Below are positions 11,681 to 21,236 of a stretch of DNA of 64,000 nt, piece by piece. Both the position numbers and the translations under genes were made by a program. Location: NCBI GenBank assembly GCA_963932465.1, contig OZ010794.1:439209502-439273501 (forward strand), in the 5' to 3' direction. The DNA comes from Maratus speciosus (taxonomy: Eukaryota > Arthropoda > Arachnida > Araneae > Salticidae). Position 1 is the first letter of the stretch, and every line of letters starts with the position of its first letter. The notes below the pieces were generated by a model. It worked only from the letters and a program-made list of their open reading frames with translations, was not told where the DNA came from and made no database searches.

Positions 11681-11770
11681 CTTTTTCACTAGGTTGGCCT
11701 TTGCGCCTTTTAAGCAAAATAATTTGAAATTTGATTTTCATTTGAAATAAAGCCAACATTATTGGCTTGG

Positions 11771-12640
11771 TATTTTAAATATTAAGGTACGAAAATAGTT
11801 CTATAATTGCATATTTTTTATGTATGAAAACAAAATGAGTATAAGATATTAAAATAAACGTGTACACATATGATCTTGATGTAACTATAATTTTCATAAA
11901 TTTGAGGATGAATAAAATTAAAATTAAGTAAGTAAAAACAGTCGCTGTTGAACTTCAAATTGCATGTATGTGAATCAACCTATTTGTAAATGAAATTACT
12001 TTACAGTTTCAGTTCTCTTTCTTCTCGGATATAATCAGATGTTCTTCATAAACATCTTAAAACAAATTTCAGAACCACCTGTATTTAAAAAAAAAAAAAA
12101 AAAAAATGCAAACAATTTATTTTTTGTAAGAAAGTGTCTTTGGATTTTTCTTTTATATATATATATATTAAATCTTTGAATGTAAATTCATTATAATAAT
12201 TTCAATATCAAAAATTCATAATTTTAGTATAAAAAATTCATAACATATATTCACAATACTCTAACATTTCATGTGGATAGAATACTTTTTTTTTTTTTTT
12301 TTTTGCATCGCATGCAAATTAGAAATTGTTCCAACATAAGTCCCTGTTTTATAGTTTTTGTGAGATAGTTGCAGATAAACCTATATACAAATTGTCTTGA
12401 CAAAAAACCTAAAACCAACAAAAGTGTCCACTTTCAAGAGCTCAAACAGTTGCCTTCTTTTTTTTTTTTTAATAAGTCACTTCGTAAATAGCTGGAAAGA
12501 GAAAAAAAATATATATATATATATTAATTTTTGCATAAAATTACACATTGCTCTGTAAAACTTTTGTGTTTTAAAAACTCTGTGTTTTGTTAAAAAAAAT
12601 CCTGAAAATATATTTAAAAAATTAAAATGCCACTGCTCAT
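11771..12640. other. AT-rich DNA with homopolymers, no gene seen
   Basis: It contains an A run at about 12089-12106, T runs at about 12287-12304 and 12459-12470, and short (TA)n tracts near 12157 and 12513. Nothing coding was recognised. Confidence 0.6.
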
Positions 12641-12832
12641 TAATACTTAGTAATGATAATGGCCATAACTGCCTGCCAAGACATGTTTGGAACCAGGAAA
12701 TATATTTAATAAAATGTATCTGTTTCCCATGTAGAATTTATTTGCTTTCATTTATTATTTTTGGTTCAAAATATGATTATTTGACTTGGCAGTTATGGCC
12801 ATTATCATTATGAAGTATTACTAAGGGAAAGA
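12641..12832. mobile_element. Short hairpin MITE
   Basis: The arms are inverted: left TAATACTTAGTAATGATAAT then GGCCATAACTGCC, mirrored at the right by GGCAGTTATGGCC and ATTATCATTATGAAGTATTA. It is about 190 bases and non-coding. GGTTGGCAGCTATGTAATGG just beyond (12840-12859) resembles the TIR of the GCTGCCAACC family at 27560, 37818 and 53268. Confidence 0.6.
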
Positions 12833-13086
12833 AAAAGGATGGTTGGCAGCTATGTAATGGAGAAAGAATTATATAAGGCTAATATGTAATAATTATAAAC
12901 TGTAATAACCTTACAAATTACATTATAAACTACAGAGTGATTATAAATGAATATCTAAGATATATATACATTTTAACGTCTGAATTCAAAATATTTAAAT
13001 ATGAAACAGTAGACAGACTTTAATACAATTATTAAAAACATACAAAACAATTAAAATGAGATAAAATTATACACTATAAAATAAAT

Positions 13087-13116
13087 GTTTCGCTATACAC
13101 CGCATACCCTCATCAG
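13087..13116 (-). ncRNA. Candidate hammerhead ribozyme core, left arm
   Basis: The minus strand reads CTGATGAG, a possible stem II (GTATGC..GTATAGC) and CGAAAC. This is the mirror of 13977-14006. Hammerhead motifs are known in the terminal repeats of Penelope-like elements. Stem II here contains an internal loop, and I could not place stem I or a NUH cleavage site with confidence. Confidence 0.35.
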
Positions 13117-13164
13117 TATTCGAATCAACTTACAACAAAACAACGTGCATACACCGGACCCAGT

Positions 13165-13540
13165 CAAAGTTAAAGTCAATGATTTAAGAAAACAAAATAT
13201 TCATTTGGAACAGGACTTGATTCATTCAGGGTTAATGGATGCAATTTAGTAAACCATCCCTCCATAAAAATTCTATAATAATAGTCTATGCAATTACTTC
13301 TCAAAATTGAAGAATCTGTGAAGGAGGGGTGTGATCCTTGTCAAGTGCATGTTGCACTAACCTGGAATTTACCTTTTTTAAATGCACCGATGTGCTCTTT
13401 AAGACGAATTTCCATGGATCTGCCGGTTTCACCTATGTAAACATTCTCACAATCATTGCATGGAATCTTGTACACAACGCTGCTTAATTTTTCTTTTTCA
13501 TATTTGAACTTGTGGCTCCTCAGGAAGGAACTTAATTAAC
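13165..13540 (-). pseudogene. Penelope-like GIY-YIG domain, left arm, frameshifted
   Basis: The minus strand reads FLRSHKFKYEKEKLSS, then VVYKIPCNDCENVYIGETGR, then SMEIRLKEHIGAFKKGK. The GIY-YIG signature is present as VVY...VYIGETGR, with the catalytic Arg in EIRLKEH. After KKGK this arm has 5 bases fewer than the right arm (AAATTCCAGG where the right arm has AAATTAAATTCCAGG), which shifts the frame. It keeps the residues before SHKF that are interrupted by a stop in the right arm. No reverse transcriptase sequence is present, so the copy is strongly 5'-truncated. Confidence 0.78.
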
Positions 13541-13569
13541 CATTAAATAAATTAAGTTCCTTCCTGAAT

Positions 13570-13917
13570 AGCCACAAGTTCAAATATGAAAAAGAAAAAT
13601 TAAGCGGCGTTGTGTACAAGATTCCATGCAATGATTGTGAGAATGTTTACATAGGTGAAACCGGCAGATCCATGGAAATTCGTCTTAAAGAGCACATCGG
13701 TGCATTTAAAAAAGGTAAATTAAATTCCAGGTTAGTGCAACATGCACTTGACAATGATCACACCCCCTCCTTCACAGGTTCTTCAATTTTGAGAAGTAAT
13801 TGCATAGACTATTATTATAGAATTTTTATGGAGGGATGGTTTACTAAATTGCATCCATTAACCCTGAATGAATCAAGTCCTGTTCCGAATGAATATTTTG
13901 TTTTCTTAAATCATTGA
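13570..13917 (+). pseudogene. Penelope-like GIY-YIG endonuclease domain, right arm
   Basis: The plus-strand frame reads SHKFKYEKEKLSG, VVYKIPCNDCENVYIGETGR, SMEIRLKEHIGAFKKGKLNS, RLVQHALDNDHTPSF and a C-terminal part ending YFVFLNH before a stop. Cys pairs in PCNDC, YIGETGR and EIRLKEH match the GIY-YIG domain found at the C-terminus of Penelope polyproteins, where it nicks target DNA. A TAG stop lies just upstream (PE*PHKF) where the left arm reads LRSHKF. Only the endonuclease end remains, with no reverse transcriptase, so it is a relic. Confidence 0.82.
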
Positions 13918-13976
13918 CTTTAACTTTGACTGGGTCCGGTGTATGCACGTTGTTTTGTTGTAAGTTGATTCGAATA

Positions 13977-14006
13977 CTGATGAGGGTATGCGGTGTATAG
14001 CGAAAC
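13977..14006 (+). ncRNA. Candidate hammerhead ribozyme core, right arm
   Basis: CTGATGAG at 13977-13984 and CGAAAC at 14001-14006 are spaced as in a hammerhead core. The stretch between can pair as GTATGC with GTATAGC around a short loop, with an internal mismatch near the core. It lies just after the GIY-YIG stop, where Penelope-like elements carry hammerhead motifs in their terminal repeats. Activity is not shown by sequence alone. Confidence 0.4.
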
Positions 14007-14111
14007 ATTTATTTTATAGTGTATAATTTTATCTCATTTTAATTGTTTTGTATGTTTTTAATAATTGTATTAAAGTCTGTCTACTGTTTCATATTTAAAT
14101 AAATGAATATC

Positions 14112-15329
14112 CCAACTTTACAGGGCTATTAAAAGAAAACAAAACAGTACAACCTGTTGTTATCGGAAATCAAAAATAACAGATAAAAATTTAAGTTCAG
14201 CACAGTTATAAGTGTTCAATGTGAGCTCCTCCAGAAACATGAACAATATTGAGGCAATCAATTTCTTTTCTTTTTGTAAGAAACTGTCCTTGGATTTTTG
14301 TTTATATATATTAAATCTTTGAATGTAAATTCATTATAATAATTTTAATGATTTTATTTTGATGAGGCAAATAACGATAACTCATCCCATACCTTTCTCA
14401 GCATGACTTTTTTTGTGGAACCTCATCAAAGGTCAGTGTGAAGGCGCCTACCTTCACATATTAATATTAATACTTTGCATTTGGATTCAATCTTTTTTTT
14501 AGCGCTCTTTTCCCTTCATAATTTAAGCAATCATTTGTCTGTATCTGTAATATTTTAACCACAACGCACTGCAGTTAAAAGAAAAGAAATAATTTCCTTT
14601 TCTCGCCTAACAACTGGATTCTAATTTTCATCCTTCTGCCTTAGTTTGATGATATGCAGAAATTAATCAGACATATTACTTCTACATTTTTAACCGTTGG
14701 TCCAGATGTAAGATATAATAGTCATTTCAGTTATTAACCCTGTCTTTTTAATTTGTTTTATTTTATTAACGTTCTCTTGCTGGTGTTTCAGTCCCGTGGG
14801 ATCTCTGGTAACCCCTATAGAATGTTCGGTCGCAGTTTATGAGCTATATTTTCTATACAATCATTTGGCATTAAATATTTCTTATTACTCTTTTACATTC
14901 CCCATTCAATTTCAATTATCGTACTTTGACCGCATGCCTTTCTCTCTTTAATTCCATATAGTATATGTATTTGGCGAAATTGTGTATGTACGCTTGCCAA
15001 CACTCGACCATTTCGAGAAAATGTAATTGCAGGACTTCCATCTAAGATCTCATTCTGTGAAGATAAGAAAATGTAACTTTTTGCTCCCCTCTTCAACATC
15101 GGCATGGCCGTGTAATTCTCGGCGGTGTTGGAAACGATCCCGATGGACAATAAAGACCTTCAGAAAATTTCTACCTTCTGTTATCTCAGCAGTTTCTTGA
15201 CTTCTTCTTAAAATAATTAACAATTGATTTTTCAGCCTTATAGTCAGTATTGAAGCTCAACAAAATGAACCACCTGTGCAAGACCACCCAACTACGCTAC
15301 AGTCAGGTGTTTGTTCCACCGCTACCAAC
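14112..15329. other. Body of the mariner-like element, mostly uninterpretable
   Basis: This is the left-arm remainder (14112-14290) and interior of the element 12931-15585. The 85-codon minus-strand frame at 14893-15150 shows no motif I recognise. It may be captured or decayed sequence. Confidence 0.4.
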
Positions 15330-15475
15330 TGATGTTGAAAACTTAGGACATGCATATCTACAGCCATTCAAAGAGTCACACCGGACATGCTGACAAAAAA
15401 GTGGGATGAATTATGGTAGCGCCTCAATATTGTTCGTGTTTCTGGAGGGGAACACTTTTATAACTGTGGTGAATT
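15330..15475 (+). pseudogene. Transposase C-terminal tail in the mariner-like element
   Basis: The plus strand reads TAIQRVTPDMLTKKWDELW, a TAG stop where Tyr is expected, then RLNIVRVSGGEHF. This matches the helical tail of the same DDE transposase group as 529-784 (DML..VW.EL..RLDI.RV..G.HIEHL). The stop and lack of upstream catalytic residues show it is dead. It sits at the inner edge of the right TIR, so the TIR and the transposase stop overlap, as in 407-923. Confidence 0.65.
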
Positions 15476-15824
15476 TAAACTTTCAACTGTTATTTTTGAT
15501 TTCCGATGAACAACAAGATTATACTTTTTTTGTTTTCTTTTAATAGGCATGTGAAGTTTGGATATTCATTTATGTACACCCTGTATATCTAAAGTAATAA
15601 GTAAAAATTTATCCTTTTAGTATGCAATGATTTATCATCATTTGACATGTGAATAACAATGTGGCTTTATTGCAGGAAGATCTTGCATTGATCACTTTTT
15701 TACCTTAATAAAACTTTTGGAAAAGGCTGAGACAAAAGAAAAATAAATACACCAGATTTTTTATATACCTAGCAAAAGCTTACAACAGCTTACTCAAGTC
15801 ACAACTACAAGGTTCGAAATGGCA

Positions 15825-16033
15825 AAGCCATTTAAAGAGACACAGGACATGCTGAAAGTGGGGGATAGGTTATCGTAACACCTCCATATCATCCATGTTT
15901 CTCACATTCAACATTTATAACTGTGTTTAATTTAAACTTTCACTGTTATTTTTCATTTCCAATTAACAACAGGGATTTTTTTTTCTTTTAATAGCCTTGT
16001 AAAGTTGGGATATTCATTTATAATCACCCTGTA
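15825..16033. mobile_element. Truncated copy of the same mariner-like right end
   Basis: It repeats the right part of 12931-15585: GACACAGGACATGCTGA, ACACCTCCATATCATCC, TTTATAACTGTG, AATTTAAACTTTCACTG, and finally GTTGGGATATTCATTTATAA and CACCCTGTA. The left end is missing or not recognisable. It is about 240 bases from the first copy in the same orientation, so it may be a tandem remnant. Confidence 0.6.
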
Positions 16034-16381
16034 TAATAACCTAAAAAGAACTATAATATGAACTCTATTTTTTTTTAATTATAAAGGGAAAATAGAATAA
16101 CTTTTGAAACTTAATCCTATTTTTCTTATTAATTATTTGTTGAAATAAATTTGCTCAACATGATCTTTATTAAAAATTTCATAAGTATGTTACATATTTT
16201 CAAAGTATTAAAACAAATTTAAAGTAATTTTTAAGAAAGTTCATTAGGATGATTATTTAAGTATTGAACCAGCATATAAAATTCAAAGCAAATATAAAGT
16301 CATTTTAATAACACTGAATTATTGAGGTAAAGTACATAATTAAAACATTTATAAATGGCACACATTCAAAATGAAACTTAC
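16034..16381. other. Intron or downstream DNA, no gene seen
   Basis: AT-rich, with no repeat recognised. The donor gtaagt of the last identified minus-strand exon occupies 16376-16381. Confidence 0.6.
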
Positions 16382-16419
16382 GTTCTTCTTCAGACTTGGC
16401 TTCACAATAGAGTTCCTCC
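16382..16419 (-). CDS. FYB-like exon 9 of those seen: EELYCEAKSEEE
   Basis: Acceptor ttctcgacag and donor gtaagt frame a 38-base micro-exon. With the two bases carried over from the previous exon it reads G-EELYCEAKSEEE and ends in phase 1. The Tyr within EELYCE repeats the pattern of EELYQD and EEFYEI in earlier exons, suggesting another SH2-binding tyrosine after the SH3-like domain. Vertebrate FYB1 also has acidic tyrosine motifs in this place (GEIYDD). The strong splice sites, matching phase and matching motif together make this convincing despite its size. The following exon is not found in the window. Confidence 0.68.
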
Positions 16420-17639
16420 CTGTCGAGAAAAATAAAATTCATAATCAAAATACATTCTTGAAGGAAATATTCGTGCATTGATTACCAGAACCCATATATT
16501 GTATTGTTCTAATAAATTAAAGATTTGCATTAATTTTCATGCAGATGTGTTATACTTGATTGTAACAAAAAAAGAAGATGGTTAGTTATCATTGATTTTG
16601 TTCCTCTGAAGTTCTCAAAATTAGCAGTGGTTAGTTGTATTTTGTGCTTATAAGTTTCAATTTGCAGATTTAGATTTTACTCTCAGTAGTCATTTTTTAT
16701 GCCTAACTTTGTAAGTTTTGCTTTGCTTGTAAGATGCAAATTTGCTTTTACCAATCAATTTTTTATTCCTTTTTCTGGTAATGTAACTGATACACATTGA
16801 TTCTAGTCATTTTTTTTCTTTACTCTGTTGAAGTAAAATATTTCACTTCATAATAATTTGAGAAGGTTTTAAATTATTTAAATTTATTTAAAAGATAAGC
16901 AGACTTTGTCTGCTACTGTTTCTGTAACTGTTTTCAAAGCTAATTTTTACTTATAATTGCTGTATTCTTCATGACAATCTATTGGATAGCTTTGGCTCAA
17001 AATTTCCATGATAGTACAGTTTTTCTAAATACAGTCAATTTTCTCCCATATTTCTTTGGCAGCTTTCTGAAGTCTTTTCAATGTTTTTGGGTGACATCTT
17101 CTTAACACTCACTTTAGCAAACGTCTAGTTGGTGCTAAATGAAAATTTGTGGTACAACTGGATGAAGAATGCTTTTATTCAAGTGGATGTAACCAAAAGC
17201 AGTGCATTTTTCTTCAGTCAACGAAAGGGGGTTCGGGGCTGCAAAGAAAAGCTTCTGAAGAGATTCATGTTTGATGCTGGATTTTGTTATGAGAATAAAT
17301 TAAAGCTTAAAAAAGCATCAAGTACAACTAAAGTAAATTCTCTGACTTAACAGCAAAATATTGTAGAACCTATTTTTAAATATCGACTGCCAAGCAAAAG
17401 GTCAAAATTGTAATGTTGTTTTCACTATAATTTTTTTTTTTTTTTTAAATGCTAAAAAAGGATAATTTTTCAGCAAGATTTTTAAAAAATTAATTGCGTA
17501 TAGGAATATAATCCTTAAGAGTATTAACCATTACTTAATCTTTCAAAACTGAATTATATCTGATAATTATGTTAATTTAAATAATGCTTCTATTATAGTG
17601 AAACCTGCAGCTTAGTGAACGGATATATCAGTTCACGAT
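16420..17639. other. Intron; possible transposase relic
   Basis: Mostly AT-rich intron. On the minus strand near 17035-17120 two frames read MSPKN and LKRLQKAAKEIWEKID, separated by a frameshift, which looks like a decayed transposase piece. The 73-codon plus-strand frame at 17129-17350 has no recognised motif. Confidence 0.4.
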
Positions 17640-17927
17640 GGTGAGAAGGATAAAGAAGAAATTTCATTTTATATGGCTAAAAGACACCAATAAATCTGAG
17701 CTTTATATGGACAAAGCCTCCAGTCACATTTCCGGATCTACTGTCACATATTTATCGAAATAAGAATCGCAAACAGGAATGAATTTTGTGTCATTTGAAG
17801 AAATATCTGCAAATTCAATTGAAACTTACCCCATGGATTTTTCTGCATTTCGCTTGAGAAAGCAAACATTAGGAAGACACATCCATGAATACTAAAAAGA
17901 AGGCTGTACAAGAAGTGTGGATGAATA
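17640..17927 (+). pseudogene. DDE transposase fragment (mariner/Tc1-like)
   Basis: The plus strand reads KSELYMDKASSHISGSTVTYL, a stop, then VSFEEISANSIETYPMDFS and AFRLRKQTLGRHIHEY. The pattern LYMDKASSHTS, then I.F.EIPVKSPDASPMDF and LKRAL, belongs to the second and third acidic blocks of mariner/Tc1-like transposases. Stops are scattered through it. The fragment is cut at its right end by the hAT MITE inserted at 17928. Confidence 0.6.
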
Positions 17928-18618
17928 CAGGGCCCGACTTATGCAGGGGCATGCGGGGCAGCTGTCCCGGGCCCCCCCTTTTTAGGAGGCCCCCCATAAG
18001 TATAGTCAGGATTTTCATTAAAAGGTGCCAAATGATTAAAATTTGCCAAAAGTGACCAAAATTCATATATTTTCAAATATTTAGGAAGGGAGTGCGGTCC
18101 CCTTTCTCCTCTCTGTTTCCCATACCCTCTCCATCCATGCAAAAAACAAACTATATCATTAGAAAACTAACGATTAATACTTTTTTTTTTTTATAACAAC
18201 TTAGTATTCTATTGTTTTCAAAAGAAATTCTTTATTAACATTTTTCTCGTAACATGGCAAGTAAAACCATTATTTATGACCAATTTGAGGCATTTTCTTT
18301 TAGCCACCTTATAACGTACGTAGATAAGCGAAGTAAAAGTTTGCAAAGAAATACTCGTATCAACCAATCTATCTTTTTTTTCCCCCTACAATTATCCTAC
18401 TACTATTTTTTCTCAAAGTTGTGATCCTCTTTTTGTGACACTCTGTATACAGTTGTGAGCAGTAGCGGGTACAAAATTTATGCATGTAATACAATATGCA
18501 TGAAATTTAGTACTAGCCACTTCCATATTATTCACAAAAAAATCTATAGATGGACAGAAAGGGGCCCCCCCAGAATTATTCTTGCCCTGTGGCCCCCCAT
18601 AGCCTAAGTCGGGCCCTG
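17928..18618. mobile_element. hAT MITE with 8-bp target duplication
   Basis: The ends CAGGGCCCGACTTATG and CAGGGCCCGACTTAGG (other strand) are inverted, followed inward by GGGGCC-rich blocks. Flanks GATGAATA (17920-17927) and GATGACTA (18619-18626) match at 7 of 8 bases. The 691-base interior is non-coding. Confidence 0.8.
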
Positions 18619-18654
18619 GATGACTAGTGATTTGATTGTACTAAGAAAGTTTTA

Positions 18655-19046
18655 TTGGGTATATTCAAAAGTAAGTTCCTTTTTCTAATAGATGATGTAA
18701 GTTTTCTCATATGTATTGTATGAATCTGGTAATACATGTTTCTGAAAAGTCTCTGCATAACCTTCCATTGTTTACTTGTAGAAGCTCACAGTGAGCATGC
18801 TTTTCTGATAGTATGTGCAGAAGGTGGTTCAGTCAATTTAAGGAAGGTTTATTCAATGTTGAAGATGCAGAATGTGAAGATAGAAATTGCAAGCATTATT
18901 GGATGAAGACAATACACAAACACAACAAAAATTGGCAGAAGCATTCAATATTGATCAATCTGTTGTCAGTACACGTCTATATGGAATAAACATGTAATAA
19001 CATAAATAAACATGTAACTTTAACCGAAAAAGGAACTTACACACAA
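18655..19046 (+). mobile_element. Mariner deletion derivative
   Basis: The inverted ends are TTGGGTATATTCAAAAGTAAGT.. and, on the other strand, TTGTGTGTAAGTTCCTTTTTC, with TA on each side (18653-18654, 19047-19048). From 18825 the plus strand reads WFSQFKEGLFNVEDAECEDR, the first helix-turn-helix part of a mariner transposase (WFxxFKxGxFxxED). A decayed LLDEDNTQTQQKLAEAFNI-like block follows. The catalytic domain is deleted. At 392 bases it is about a third of a full mariner. Confidence 0.72.
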
Positions 19047-19048
19047 TA

Positions 19049-19196
19049 CTATGATGGAAATTTCAAGCCAAAGCTATAGAGAAGAATCAAGACTGTCTAG
19101 TACAGTCGAATTGTTGCAAAAAATGGCATTTATGAGTAAAAAATAACTTTGAAATTAATTTCTAAAAAAAAATCAATGCTTATCTACCCCTTTTTT
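19049..19196. other. Short intron stretch, no feature
   Basis: AT-rich with nothing recognised. It separates two unrelated mobile elements. Confidence 0.5.
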
Positions 19197-19912
19197 TAGG
19201 TGCGTTCGTAATTATATAAATACGTAGCACCTATAGTCATCGTTCAGTCCGTCTGTCTGTCCGTCCGTCCGTCCACATATAATAGAGCAAAAACTACCCA
19301 ATCGAATGGTCTGAAATTTTAAATATATGATTGTTGTAAAATTTTGTCAAGCCATTTCAAATTTTATGAAAATCGGATGTATAGTTAAATTACAGGGACA
19401 GTCAAAAGTTTTTCTTTACATTACGGCCAATGGGAAAAATTATTGCACGTGCATTTTAATGATGTTAAAGCTTTCCGAATGGTCTCAAATTTTAAACATA
19501 TAATTATTGCAACATTTTGTCGAGCCATTTCAAATTTTATGAAAATCGGATGTATAGTTTAATTACAGGGACAGTCAAAAGTTTTTCTTTACATTAAAGC
19601 CAATGGGAAAAATTATTGCAAGTGCATTTTAATGATGTTACAGCTTTCCGAATGGGCTGAAATTTTAAATATACAATTGCTGCAAAATTTTGTCGAGCCA
19701 TTTCAAATTTCATGAAAATCGGATGTATAGCTTAATTACAGGGACAGTCAAAAGTTTTCCGTTACATTAAGGGGAATGGGAAAAAATTATTGCAAGTGCA
19801 TTTTAATGATGTTACAGACTATCCACCTATGAATTGCAAATAAATACACATTCAGTACAATATGGGGTGCAAAAAATAATTATAAAACTAGTTATAGTAT
19901 GAACGCACCTCA
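19197..19912. mobile_element. TIR element with tandem-repeat core and GTCC microsatellite
   Basis: The ends AGGTGCGTTCGTAATTATA and, on the other strand, AGGTGCGTTCATACTATAA are inverted. Inside, a (GTCTGTCC)-type microsatellite at 19248-19274 is followed by three tandem copies, starting at 19305, 19479 and 19651, of a unit of about 173 bases. The unit contains GAAAATCGGATGTATAGTT and CAGGGACAGTCAAAAGTTTT. The layout of TIR, microsatellite and tandem core is repeated by 47095-48153. Confidence 0.7.
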
Positions 19913-19990
19913 TTTGCCACGTTTGGCGAGCAATTTCCAACTTGTTTTTTCTTTGGCAGCATTTGCTTCATGCGACCCATTTAATGAAAC

Positions 19991-20175
19991 ACAATACAGT
20001 CAAAACTCGTTAACACGAACACGCTTAACGCGAATTACTTTTAGCACAAACTGTTTCCGATTGCAAAATCCTGTTGTATGTAACGTATTTATGTTCGGAT
20101 AACATGAACTACTTTTAACACGGACAAAAAAAGTTTCCCCGTACGTGTTCGCGTTAACAAGGTTCGACTGTAGCT
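19991..20175. mobile_element. Pogo/Tigger-like MITE
   Basis: The inverted ends are ACAGTCAAAACTCGTTAACA and, on the other strand, ACAGTCGAACCTTGTTAACG, each next to TA. The inner part repeats GTTAACACGAACACG / CGTGTTCGCGTTAAC. It is about 185 bases and non-coding. Confidence 0.7.
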
Positions 20176-20655
20176 ATGTTTTTGAAAAGCTATGTGTTAA
20201 AATAATATTTTATTTCTATACATCTATTTTTATATTTATTATTATTTGTCAGCAGCAAATTAATTATATTGTATTCTTTTAATATTTTTATTACCAGATT
20301 GATCAGTTTAACTTTTGTTCTACTGAAACATAAATCTGACTAAATGAAAATTTTGTTATAAAGGAACTTTTAGCATTTCCCTGCAAAATAAATTCAATTC
20401 CATTATAAGGAAATTTCATTATAACAACTAGATAATGGTAATCCCATTAAGTTTGTTTTAACTGGATTTGATTGTATATTTGTTGTACAGTTTTATAATT
20501 CAACAAATTTTTATTTGATGTAATTTGGCACAATCATAAAGTAATAACTGGATACAAGTTACATATTTACAATAGCGGGTTCAGATAAAAGAATTGGAAC
20601 AAAGAAAAATAATTAAAATAAAAAGAAATAGAGAAAAGTTAATAGAAAATTTTAC
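20176..20655. other. Intron, no gene seen
   Basis: AT-rich. A weak Tigger-like end (TTTAACTGGATTTGATTGTA at about 20457-20476) has no clear partner. Confidence 0.5.
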
Positions 20656-20693
20656 CCTGCACTGATCACAGATAATCTTCGTATACTCATCAC
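20656..20693 (-). CDS. FYB-like exon 8 of those seen (micro-exon)
   Basis: Acceptor tttgttcacag and donor gtaaaa bound 38 bases. In the frame that joins its neighbours it reads VMSIRRLSVISA plus two bases. It is entered in phase 0 from 33786 and left in phase 2 into 16419. A second frame (DEYTKIICDQCR) looks attractive because of its acidic tyrosine, but would need a different donor upstream and would put a stop in the next exon. The splice sites are good but the peptide has no family motif, so this exon is less certain than the others. Confidence 0.5.
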
Positions 20694-21236
20694 CTGTGAA
20701 CAAAAACATACCTTATTTAATTTTAAAGATAATTTTATAGAAAAAAAACTTATGTTACAAAATGCAGACGTTATATTTCCTTTAGAAAATGCCACCTGAT
20801 TCTCAAATTTTTCATCAAAGTAACTCTTTTTCAAATTGCTACTAAAACGAGAATTTGACTTTTTCAATTTTGATATTTTATGATCAGATATTTCAAATGT
20901 TCAGCAAGAAAAATTAGAACCTACTAGAGCAGCGGTTCCCAACCTTTATTGGTATGCGACCCACCTTAAAGTAAAAAAAAAAAAAAAAAATTGCGACACA
21001 CCTAATATAGGGGTGTATATCAGTATGGAAATTGTTGTAAGACCTATAAGCTATTGGCTGTCCTATCCTATGAAAAAGGCAAATTTTCGTATGAAGGATA
21101 CACTATCATCCCAACTTGGTAATCCCAATGTGTGTAGTTGGAATAATAATTAAAACAACACACAAAGTACAAAGATAATTATCAAAACATAACTTTACAA
21201 TCAGTAAGATTTCCGACGCTGGTGTTTACCGATGAA

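Larger units (their letters stand above)
11335..11750. mobile_element. Palindrome carrying two tRNA-like modules
   Basis: The whole stretch is a near-perfect inverted repeat. The left arm begins AAATGAAAATCAAATTTCA and passes through AAAAGGCGCAAAGGCCAAC; the right arm mirrors both. Each arm carries a tRNA-like unit (A box near GTTTAGTCGGTAGAAC, B box GAGTTCGAGTCC or GGTTCGAGTCC). The units point outward, left on the minus strand and right on the plus strand. The centre is near 11545. I read this as a foldback built from an inverted pair of tRNA-derived SINEs. Confidence 0.7.
12956..14098. mobile_element. Inverted dimer of a 5'-truncated Penelope-like element
   Basis: Two copies of one sequence of about 540 bases lie head to head around a centre near 13545. 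Both encode a GIY-YIG endonuclease end that points outward, and both end in a non-coding tail starting near the motif CTGATGAGGG. The insert is flanked by the identical 13-bp ATAAATGAATATC at 12943-12955 and 14099-14111, inside an unrelated TIR element. GIY-YIG together with inverted, 5'-truncated partial copies is characteristic of Penelope-like retroelements. Confidence 0.82.
12931..15585. mobile_element. Mariner-like TIR element interrupted by a Penelope insertion
   Basis: The left end TACAGAGTGATTATAAATGA and the right end on the other strand, TACAGGGTGTACATAAATGA, match. The similarity continues past the insertion at 12956-14098 into ATCCCAACTTTACAGG, CTATTAAAAGAAAACAAAA and CAGAAACATGAACAATATTG. 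Arms of about 180 bases flank a body that ends in a plus-strand transposase tail. The same terminal sequence recurs at 15825-16033. Confidence 0.72.

Noticed and set aside
14893..15150. Minus-strand open frame of 85 codons
   Set aside because: Inside a dead TIR element, with no motif or homolog that I recognise.
19305..19824. CRISPR-like array
   Set aside because: Units are contiguous tandem copies without unique spacers, in a eukaryotic transposon.
20656..20693. Alternative frame DEYTKIICDQCR for the micro-exon
   Set aside because: It would need a phase-1 donor not present in consensus form at the preceding exon and would create a stop in exon 16382-16419.
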